Source: Actinostola sp. cb2023 (taxonomy: Eukaryota > Cnidaria > Anthozoa > Actiniaria > Actinostolidae). From it: DNA of 64,000 nucleotides. The DNA lies in the NCBI GenBank assembly GCA_033675265.1, contig JAUJYZ010000042.1:1-64000 (forward strand), read 5' to 3'. Both the position numbers and the translations under genes were made by a program. Of this stretch, positions 45,500 to 54,881 are shown one piece after another. The notes beneath the pieces were generated by a model. That model saw nothing but the letters and a program-made list of their open reading frames with translations, was not told the origin of the DNA and ran no database searches. Each line of letters opens with the position of its first letter. Position 1 is the first letter of the stretch.

Positions 45500-46548
45500 T
45501 AGCTCAATCAACCGTTGCAGGAAAGGCCTCCCTGGGGGAATGACTCTGGTAGCAAAATTGAGGGTTCCAATGAGTAATTGGAGCTCTTTTAGGGTACAAT
45601 ATATATTTTTTACCCTGGAATTCAGACAAGTCAGACAAGGTCAAAATACGTTTCACCTTGTCTGGGGGGAGACGAACCTCCATTCGAGTCCAGTGTGATA
45701 CCCATAAAATCTAGGGTTGTTGAGGGACCCTGTGTCTTAGTTGGTGCAATTGGAATATTAAGATTCTTGCAGAAAGGCGGAGTGTACAGGGCTGATTGTA
45801 GGGGTTGAGGTTGATGCAGACTATTATAAGGAAATCATCCAGAATATGGCAGACAAAGGAGATATGGCACTTGTGTAGTAAGCTCCACATCACCTCAGAA
45901 AGCCGGTTGAATAGAAATGGGGCACTGCGTAATCCGAAAGGGAGGACCTTATTATAATAGTACCTTCCCTGCCAGCGCATACCAAAGAACTCATAATCGC
46001 AAGGTCTGAGAGGGATTAAACGAAAGGCTGATTCTATGTCTGTTTTGGCAAGAAAGCATCCTGGACCCAGGCGTAAAATCCCTTGAATAGCATTGTCAAT
46101 GGTGATGTATTGGAGGCTATTATCTTCCTTGCAAATTTTGCTAGAATTTCCAGATTTAGGATATGAGAGATGGAAGATGTTCCTAAACTTATCAGAATGT
46201 TTTTTTGGGAACCAGGCCAATGGGTGATATATGAAAATTGGGAAATGGTGGGGTAGAGAAAGGTCCTGCTACCTGACCTAAAGCGAATTCCTTATCTAAA
46301 TTCGCGGAAACGGTCTCTGGTTGAGCCAGAGCTGTAGGTAGATTCCTAGAAAAGTTTGCCTTGCGAGGCCCTTTATAACCCACGTCTGCCCCTTGTCGAA
46401 GGCTATCACATAAACTAGTAACAAAATTAGAGTCAGGATGTTCGACCAACAAATCCTGAAGCTTATCAATATTCACAGGGGTGGGGAGGGGACTTGCTGA
46501 TTGATCACGTCGGGCACAAATGCTCTCGAAATCGGCACTGTATGTCAT
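45500..46548 (-). pseudogene. DIRS reverse transcriptase
   Basis: Two overlapping frames joined by a frameshift near 46205. The N-terminal part has TPVNIDKLQDLL, GYKGPRKANFSRNLPTAL and PPFPNFHISPIGLVPKK. The core has FRNIFHLSYPKSG, LAKTDIESAFRLIPL and LPFGLRSAPFLFNRL, with HILDDFLI as the catalytic DD box. A further frameshift follows near 45830 (SNCTN then FYGYHTGLEW). Order and wording are typical of DIRS RT. Confidence 0.9.
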
Positions 46549-46590
46549 TTCTATTGTTCAGCGGTTTCGCGCCAAAATTCAAAATTCAAA

Positions 46591-47352
46591 ATGGCGGCTC
46601 GTTTCAACACTCCACAAGTTCTGGAACAGGTCTTCAGGACTGATAGTGATAGCGATTCAGGTGACGATGAAGAGATGGTAGAGGAAGTAGGAGGTGTTGA
46701 GGAGATAAAGAAAGAAGATCGTGCACAACAAGTGTGCATCGAAGTAAGAAAACAGCTGGAAAATATCGCCAAACACCACAACGTTCTGACAAACAAGGTT
46801 ATAGAGTCGACTTTGGAAACGCTTCACACATCTATTAGGTTCTGTAGTGGGGCTGGCTCTGAGGTAGCATTTCTAAATGCTACTCCTATCCATGCTGGAA
46901 CTGTTTTCATGGAAGAAGGGGAGATTTGGCTGGAACACATCTACCGACGGCTAACTGGTAGACGGAGTGTGAGGAGGCCGTTCTATGCAGAAATCCATCG
47001 CTGCATACCCCATGCTATTTTTAATGTTCTTGTTCGCCTCGTTCGACAAAGTGATGGATTTGTGAGGCCATTCTGCCAATATACAAAGGACAAGAATACC
47101 GAAGTCATAACCCTGGTATCAATTCGACTTGTAAAGGAACTCTTTTCAATACTTTCTGGCCGATCACAAGCTGAAGTGGTGGATTTCTTCAAGAGAAACC
47201 TAACCGGTAAAAGAGGTGGCCACAAAGTGTCAATAATTGTGGATGAAACAAGGACCTTTTCTTTTTTTTACAAATTGAAAAAAGGAGAACTCACCATTGA
47301 GTATCACTTTGGCGAATGGAATACCTGTGGTTTTCCACTACACAATTATTGA
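46591..47352 (+). CDS. Unknown protein with acidic N-terminus
   Basis: The likely start is MAARFNTPQVLEQVFRTDSD at 46591; an in-frame upstream ATG at 46501 overlaps the DIRS element and is less likely. The protein is about 253 residues: an Asp/Ser/Glu-rich stretch, then a globular part with IEVRKQLENIAKHHNVL, GEIWLEHIYRRLTGRR, VVDFFKRNLTGKRGGHKV and SIIVDETRTFSFFYKLKKGE. I recognise no domain. It starts just beyond the truncated DIRS end on the opposite strand. A MITE lies about 20 bp past the stop and an AATAAA-like signal follows at about 47790. It may be the first exon of a host or repeated gene. Confidence 0.45.
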   Translation: MAARFNTPQVLEQVFRTDSDSDSGDDEEMVEEVGGVEEIKKEDRAQQVCIEVRKQLENIAKHHNVLTNKVIESTLETLHTSIRFCSGAGSEVAFLNATPIHAGTVFMEEGEIWLEHIYRRLTGRRSVRRPFYAEIHRCIPHAIFNVLVRLVRQSDGFVRPFCQYTKDKNTEVITLVSIRLVKELFSILSGRSQAEVVDFFKRNLTGKRGGHKVSIIVDETRTFSFFYKLKKGELTIEYHFGEWNTCGFPLHNY

Positions 47353-47374
47353 TTGCTGCACCATTGTATATTAT

Positions 47375-47397
47375 GCACCAGTCAAGTGAAACCCCCG

Positions 47398-47439
<42 letters not shown>

Positions 47440-47775
47440 TAGGGCATTAGCAGGAAAAAGTGGGGACATTCACTTCAAATTCACTACCTTTTCGTTCCCC
47501 GGTAGGCAGGGAATACACTTCCTTTCACCCCTTCGTCTTCCAGAGCGGGGAATATTTTTCTAAATTCACGACTCACATTTTTCTTCTTCAAACTATTATC
47601 TACAGAACAAATGAGTACTGGCGGGGGAGTTCACCATTCATTTCTGCCCCGGTGACCGGGGACTTCACTGGCTTTTAATTGAGTAAAAAGTGAATACCCC
47701 GCTTATGCCCGAGGGGGGGGGGGGGGGGGGGGAGGGAGGGGAGGGGGGGGACCAGGGGTTTCACTTGACTGGTGC
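47375..47775. repeat. MITE with GCACCAGTCAAGTGAAACCC ends and C/G homopolymers
   Basis: Terminal inverted repeats begin GCACCAGTCAAGTGAAACCC, followed by a 40-base C run on the left (47400-47439) and a G run on the right (47713-47732). ATTAT flanks both ends (47370-47374 and 47776-47780), a 5-bp duplication. The complementary C and G runs could pair. Confidence 0.8.
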
Positions 47776-47780
47776 ATTAT

Positions 47781-49097
47781 GTTCATTTACATAATAAATT
47801 TAGACTTGAAAATATTTTTTTGTGCTATGATGAGTAGTATTTAAACTGCTAACTTAGTAGTTTCATTACTAACCATCCTCCATAATCTGGTTGTGACTTC
47901 TGTCCTGCATTAATAATGCTGTTGGATATATCAAATACTGACAACATTATTAAATATTGTCATTTGTGTTGATAAAGCTAACAGCATTATTAACAATATT
48001 GCAGTGTATTGTAGTTTTTGCTCTCAGCAATCGCTGATATAGAGCAGAGAGAAAACAATAGGTTTTGATGAGGGTCAGTAATTATGAAATGATAATCACT
48101 GGTCGAGAGCGGAAGTAAAATCACCAATGTGGAAGTACTAAATGCAACATTCTTTATCTTGAATTTTGTCTTTTCTCTGATATTCAAGTCTAAAATTATA
48201 CTAAAACAAAAAAAAGTAAATTATTCACCTCATGCAGGCTTGTGATCAGCCTGAAAGTAATACTTTAGAGAGGTAGTCAGTTACTGGAATATTTTTGAGC
48301 AGTGTTTGACTAAGAAGATAGTCTGGTGGTAATTCACAAAGCATTTACCTATGTATACAAGAGCAGGTTGACATTAGTCAATGTCTAATAGCCAATACAA
48401 AATGATTGGGGTTTCTTTAGTCTGTCTCTTTCATGGGTTAAACCAAAAAACACTATCTACATGTACGCATACATGTATATACATACTGCCCAATTAAAAC
48501 AAGTTGTATACAATCACTCAGACTAAAATAACTGTCTTGGTCTTGTTGAAAAGTAGAAACAGATATGTGACTTGTACCCTACATTAATCAAATGTGATTA
48601 AAATACATGAAATAAGCATTAAATGTTTGGTGACTTTTATCGCTTACAGACGGTCGGTAAAATACATTTAGTTGGGAAATCCTTTGTGTTGTTGCTGTTT
48701 TGTCCCCCTCTCGCGACCATGAATTGATAATTTTGGCATCTGAATTGTTATAAATTAACAATAAACTGCCGCTTATAAACCCCCTGTTTATAAGCCCCTA
48801 TACTCTCAAACACAAAACAATGCCGGTTATAAATTCAGCCCCCCCCCCCCCCCGGATATAAGCCCCCCGTTTATAAGCCCACCCAGACACCCTTATGAAC
48901 TTGTACATTGTACCTGTATAAGCCTGGGGCTTATAAGCGGCAGTTTATGGTATTTTAAAGGTAAGGAGTGCTCACTAAAAAATTAGGTATTTGTAATAAT
49001 AACATAAGTATTAATTAAAACAATTAGTCATTGAATTGTTTGTTACAATGATATTTCATAAAAAAATGTATGCAACTTATTACATGAATTTATTTTC
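47781..49097. other. No gene; one MITE
   Basis: A+T-rich non-coding sequence except for the MITE at 48761-48948. Confidence 0.45.
48761..48948. repeat. MITE with ATAAACTGCCGCTTATAA ends
   Basis: ATAAACTGCCGCTTATAA at the left and its complement TTATAAGCGGCAGTTTAT at the right. The interior repeats TTATAAGCCCC-type words and a 14-base C run. Confidence 0.85.
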
Positions 49098-49660
49098 AAC
49101 ATGTGCAGTAGCACATTGGAACTAGATTACACTCTATTAACAACTTCCAACGTGTGCAGTAGCACTTAGTAGTAGCTTATTACAACATGTGCAGTAGCAC
49201 ATTGGAACTAGATTACACTCTATTAACTTCCAACATGTGCAGTAGCACTTAGTAGTAGCTTATTACAACATGTGCATAGCACATTGGAACTAGATTACAC
49301 TCTATTAACAACTTCCAACATGTGCAGTAGCACTTAGTAGTAGCTTATTACAACATGTGCAGTAGCACATTGGAACTAGATTACACTCTATTAACTTCCA
49401 ACATGTGCAGTAGCACTTAGTAGTAGCTTATTACAACATGTGCATAGCACATTGGAACTAGATTACACTCTATTAACAACTTCCAACATGTGCAGTAGCA
49501 CTTAGTAGTAGCTTATTACAACATGTGCATAGCACATTGGAACTAGATTACACTCTATTAACTTCCAACATGTGCAGTAGCACATTAGTAGTAGCTTATT
49601 ACAACATGTGCATAGCACATTGGAACTAGATTACACTCTATTAACAACTTCCAACGTGTG
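49098..49660. repeat. 82-87-bp tandem repeat, about 6.5 copies
   Basis: Each unit contains ACATGTGCAGTAGCAC twice, once followed by ATTGGAACTAGATTACACTC and once by TTAGTAGTAGCTTATTACA, so it grew from a half-length ancestor. Units alternate between forms with TTAACAACTTCC and TTAACTTCC, and between GCAGTAGCAC and GCATAGCAC. Confidence 0.9.
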
Positions 49661-50451
49661 AAATATTTTAAAATTATATTTCATCACAGTTTTTGTTGTT
49701 TAATATAATGTCAGTATATTCATTACAATGCAAACATTAAACCATTATTCACCATTTCCACAAAATATCAGCACTATCCAGTATAATTTAAAATAAAACC
49801 CTCATGGTATTGTACATGTACATATGAGCCAAATTTCTCAGTAGTAATAATAATAATAATAATAATAATAAGTAGTCAGATAGGTGTGATGTTGTGAGAT
49901 CCTGGCTTGTTTATGTTGAATGTATAAATTTATCATCATTGAGGAATGAGAATATACATGTATCCTTTAATTCAGTGAATCTGTCAGCCCCCCATTCTGA
50001 GCAGATGCAATAAACCAGGACAATCATAATTCAATGCCGAGGGAATTAATGTTATCCAGGATCAATAACATCTAACCATAAACTTGATAAAACATCAGTA
50101 ATTTGCACATGTAAGGGTCTGTAAGTAAATGACATTTCAAATTTTACTGAATAGTGCTAATGATAATGAAGAAGTGCGTCATTTATTCAGTGTTTGCATA
50201 GAAGAATATTCATGATGTCACACTAATATTTACTCCATATGTACATGCAGAGGCTGTTGAGATTGTTTTGGTCTGTATATTTAACCAGACATATTTCAAC
50301 TAGTTTTCTTGTTTCAAAAATATGATACATGTGTATATAGCGAAAATATTTTTATGACGTCATCACTTTGGTATTCTACATGTATTAGGCAAAATGGCAT
50401 ATTTGACAAGTTTATGTATGACTTTATTACTGTAAAAAAACAAACACTACC
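49661..50451. other. No recognisable gene; (AAT)n at about 49846-49871
   Basis: A+T-rich sequence between the tandem array and the pseudogene that follows. No protein recognised. Confidence 0.45.
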
Positions 50452-53254
50452 TTACAATTTTTTTTGTCCTTTTCCTACACTTTCTTCCACTTTCATTCTC
50501 ATTGGATGGTCACAGTACCAGCAGTTATCCTTGTTTACTTCTTTCGACATTCCACAGTTACAGAATCCATTTTCACATACCCTCTTGGGGAGGTATGTCT
50601 GTCTTGCCGTTGCAGGCTTTGAACGACTGTAACCTCTTTCTCTGAGCCACAATAGGGAGACATATTCGTGAAGAAAGATTTGCTGCCACCTGTGTTTGGG
50701 CAAAGTGTTAGTACTATATTTGGAAATGAAAACATGTTTCGCCTCCCTGCCCTCCATGGAGTTAAGCCCAAGTCCCAATCCATACATTGTTTTCATCTCT
50801 TCAGTATGAGCAGCTACTATGTGCCCAATCGTCCAAACTGTAGGATTGACTGTAAAGAAGACTGCATTAGTGCGGAAATAGTTAAGGCATTGTGTTCTCA
50901 GTTCCAATACCTCCTCATCTGTTATGTCAACACGTGAGAATAAAGAAACACAATTACGTAAGCACAGACATAAATATGCAATACAATGATAAATCTCATT
51001 ACCCCTTCTAGTACCTGAACTACCTTTTGGGTCAACAGCTGAAATAAGAAACATAAAATTATGTTAAAAAAATCTGGAATCTCTACCAGTAAACCGATAA
51101 TCAAACTCTTTGGCATGTTTTCTACTCTCGTCAAACCATCTGATGACCCTTTTTGCCAACCTAGATAGATTACACTTTGCCCGCATCGCATTGACATACA
51201 TAACAAAGGGTGATGATTTTGGGAGCTGTGAAAATAAAACAGAATTACTTGGGTTAGATTGCAAAATGACCTCATTTAGTAAATATCTGTGTGCAAGAGC
51301 ACATGCATTATTTTTTAAATGTAACGGATCTACATGGGCTTTATCAATCAATTTACCCACAGGTGGAACGAATTCTTGTCGGCTGTTTGCTTTGGCAATA
51401 AATTGTGTCACTTTTGCTCGTTTTGTTGAAGCGGCCAGCTTTTGTGGTGCCAAGGTTTTCTTTAGCTTTTCAACATCTTTTGCCACTTTCAACCTTTTTG
51501 GTAGTTCCAGGGTTTCCAGGTGTTGTTTTCTTCAACTCCAAAACTAGAGGAGAGACTAGAGCAATCTTCACCGCTTTTAACGTTCCCAAAAGTGGAGAAA
51601 TACTTGGCGCTGTTACTAAGTTCTCCTGCCAAGAAACATAGCATTTTGATGTCGTTAGGTAATTCAGATACACGGAACTTAACATCAACATTTGTTCCAT
51701 GACATTGGATAGAGAATGTTTTTTTCTCTATATCATTGATCTCTTGGGTGATCTTCTGAATAAATCTTAAAACAACAGTGCAGTTTTCAGAGCAATTTGC
51801 ACCAAATAGTAGATAGTTTTCATTACTACTTAATACCCCTTTCTTAATATTAAGAAAGTTGATCAGCCAGGCACAAGCAGTATCCTCCTTCCCGAACGGT
51901 GCTCCATCACCACCTAGAGAAATGTGAAAAGTATAATTTTCACCATTAAACCAAGTAAGCTCATAATGATCACTACAAATATAATATTCTGCCAATCTTA
52001 ATAACATTTCTTCTAGATTTCAATATATTCCATCAACTATCTCTTCCTCCCTCAATCCATCACAGAGGGTTTCTTTAATACTGTACAATGTACCAATATC
52101 TATTGACTTAATAAATGGCATCAACTTGTTGTATGGTACAAGCCTTGGTATAGGACAGTTATTTACCTTGATGCGCACAGCTTTCCTTGTAGACAAAGTT
52201 GTTCTAGAAGTAGTAACACTATTATACTTATAAGTACTGTCTCTATAACCTGAACGGTACTTTTGTTTACCCATCACTCCTCCACTGTAATAAACAGCAA
52301 CACTACGTGTCATATTGTCAGCAGATTTCTCAAACTGATCTACACTAGATTTGCAGATTTTAGGTATAATTTTATTCTGAATCCTAGAGCTTTTTGACAT
52401 ACAATCATACAAACCTTTATCAGTACAATTTCTAGAAACTGTTTCAAGTAATCCAACTTCCCCTGGTGTACAATGACCATCTGACCCACCGTGGATCTCT
52501 TGGGCTGCATGATATGTATCTAGCCTCCTCTGCCTCATTGCTCTCTCAGATAGCTCCAACTGACCATTAACATACCTTGATGGTTTATTCCTTCTCATCT
52601 TTGCTGCCTGATCTGACATGTACTTAGCTTTCTTCTTTGGTATCTCCTGATCTAATTCACTTCTAATGTCCTCTCTCTTTCTAACAAGCTCCTCTACCTT
52701 AAAAGCCATTCAAATATTATTTAGCTTACATATCCTGATTTCCTAGTATAAAATTCAGGTAACGCGCGGTTTACTAAATCAGCTTATACTAGAGTAGACT
52801 GCGCGCATTTGGTCGATTTTAAGATTAACTATAACTTTAATTTTAACACCCAATAAACAATGAAATATAAAAATGTCGACTTCTTATAATGAGTAATTAT
52901 ATTTCATGGCCTTTAAATATGATAAAATTGATTGTATTTTTAAAGTAAGCTTAAAGTCAACTTATTTTTGTAGTAAGCTTAAGCTTATTAATCAGTTAAT
53001 ATATCACAACATAAGACTAACTAAGCCTAAATTAAGCTACTATTTACTAGTACTAAGACAAAAAATAGGTAACTTACTTTGGCTACTGTTTTCCGTATGG
53101 TCTTCTGTTTTGTGTCGAGTCGTTGTTGTCCTGCCTTCAGTTCTGTTTCTGCTTCAACGATTTTTTGATGTGTCTCTCTTTTCTTTCGTTGCAACGACAT
53201 ATATTTGCCTAAGGCAAAGCGCTTCGAACAAGTTGTTTTCCGACCGGAAGACAT
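50452..53254 (-). pseudogene. Unclassified transposase-like protein of a multi-copy cnidarian family
   Basis: Exon 1 (53254-53078, MSSGRKTTCSKRFALGKYM... with a coiled region) ends at GTAAGT. Exon 2 starts at 52697 (VEELVRKREDIRSELDQEI) in phase and continues to 50452. Acidic blocks that could be catalytic are GGDGAPFGKEDTACAWLINF, HVDPLHLKNNACALAHRYLL and GLNSMEGREAKH, a D-D-E-like set spread over several hundred residues. A Cys-rich tail (CENGFCNCGM...CWYCDHP) closes the protein. Damage: a TGA at 52020 (probably an Arg CGA), a frameshift near 51490, and a TAA at 51064. I recall many copies of this family in anthozoans. A transposase role is inferred; it does not match a superfamily I can name with confidence. 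Confidence 0.55.
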
Positions 53255-53460
53255 GATTGACCAAAATTAAAAAGCTTTTTTCACTCTTTGAGCGAAGAAA
53301 AGCAAAAAACAAAAATCATACGATTGGCCTTCGTGAAATGAAGCAGACCACTTTGCTTACCTCCGGAACGAACGATCAAAGGCGAAAAAAATAAACCAAG
53401 CCCGAAAAAAATCATTTTAAAGTTCAAACAAGAAAAGTCGTTAATTTCTCGATTCGGTGT

Positions 53461-54000
53461 TTGTTGAAAAATCAAGGATTTTCGTGCGAAAAAGACACAA
53501 AGCTGGTCAAGATCTCAAACGAAAGCTCGTTCACTCGGCCATCGTTGGTTAGCCTCGATATCGATATACAATTGTCAACCGAATTGTCAGGGGAGGTGAA
53601 AGGATTTATATTTTCAAAACCGACATTCGGTACCAGTCTCCCAAAAATAGACTCACGTCCAATATGTCAGCCACGGACAAATGTTGCTGCCGATTTTCGT
53701 GCGCTTTGTGCCCGACGTGGATTATTTTGATGAGCGGGACGAGCTAGATTTTGAGCCCCCCTGGTCTCTAACCCTCTCCCTGTCACGGTCATGCTTCCGT
53801 GCATGCTTGTCATTGTGGTCGTGCTTCCCTGCCTCCCTGTCATTGCAGTAAGATCCGGGGTGGGGGCCATTGCACTTATTGCAGGCATGACGGAAGTTAC
53901 ATGTTTCTCTGGAACAATACCCTCTATTATTGAGGTTGTTAGAAGTGCCTCCCTTCGCGCCCCCTGTTGAGACACCATTAACACTTTAGGATCCTTTAGA
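53461..54000. pseudogene. DIRS Gag-like zinc knuckle (minus) next to an RT-leader-like frame (plus)
   Basis: On the minus strand, about 53986-53728 reads NNRGYCSRETCNFRHACNKC then HPGSYC, with a C-x4-C-x3-H-x2-C-x2-C series and a charged KHDRDRERVRDQGGSKSS tail, like the zinc region of DIRS Gag. On the plus strand, the frame 53461-53730 ends VAADFRALCARRGLF, similar to the SADFESICARRDQS at the start of the DIRS RT at 46.53 kb. The two pieces face each other, so debris has been rearranged. Confidence 0.5.
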
Positions 54001-54881
54001 AATCAAAGGCACCCAATGGTGAACTCGTGGATTTTTGGTATGTGACTGACGAAGAACGCCTTGAAGAAGACATTAGGGCATGTTTGAGCATGGAACCAGC
54101 ACATGTCGCAGTTATATTTCGTGATCAAAGCCTTATGTTTTATATTTCGCTTTTAGAGCGAAAATATTTGAACATCAAGTAAAAGGCATTCAACAAGTAA
54201 AGTTCAATGATTGATTAACATGTGTTGTGTCGACTTTTCATCTACAGTTCGACATCAGAGGAGGAGCGCATGGTATCCCACAATTCCGCTCGCGTCATTT
54301 CCAAGCATACCGCGCATACCAATCTGTCGCAATTAAAATGGCGTTTGTTTTGATTGAAAATGGCTGATCGTCCGCGGCTTTATCTTCGGATTTTCCAGGT
54401 CTAGAGGACATAATCACTGTAAGTGAAGCTCGATTTCACATTTACAGCTTTTTAATTGTATAAAAATGACGTTTGAAAATGCTTATGGTGATAATCTGGA
54501 TTTTAAATCGGCGTCTGAACGGCGATGATCAGGCAACAAAAATGTTTTTTTTTCATGTGAATCGGTGATCGATAATTGATATCATGGGGTGTACAAATAC
54601 ATCTCATTTTCTTTAGTCATGGCCTATTCAATATCACAATATAAAGCATCCATTGCTGTTCTTCAAAATAAGTGAAGTGACCCAAAGTGACCCAGCCGTT
54701 TAGGAGATATTTCAATTTTGAACCGAGTGGTTCGCGCGTTGAAATCGGTTGAAATCATACCGGCCGCCATCTCTTTTAATAGAGCGCGTACAGAAGCTGA
54801 TTTTTCACACAGAAAAGGAATGCTTTAGGTGAATATATATTTCTGATTCTAGATTTATAATACGCCACGTATCTGCCTATA
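54001..54881. other. No recognised gene; probable 5' region of the gene that follows
   Basis: A short start-like frame (ATGGCTGATCGTCCGCGG at 54360) has an AG/GT context after 13 codons and could be a small first exon. Otherwise no coding signal. Confidence 0.3.

Larger units (their letters stand above)
42902..46548 (-). mobile_element. DIRS-type tyrosine-recombinase retrotransposon, decayed
   Basis: Minus-strand order: DIRS reverse transcriptase (46548-45500), RNase H (about 45444-44900), 1.36-kb inserted element (44835-43475), tyrosine recombinase (about 43430-42902). This RT-RNaseH-YR order and the sequence motifs are those of DIRS retroelements, which integrate by recombinase and not by an LTR integrase. 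Multiple frameshifts make it inactive. Gag is not found directly upstream; Gag-like debris is present at 53.7-54.0 kb. Confidence 0.85.

Noticed and set aside
49098..49660. CRISPR-like alternation of repeat and spacer
   Set aside because: The apparent spacers are themselves repeated, so this is a higher-order tandem array.
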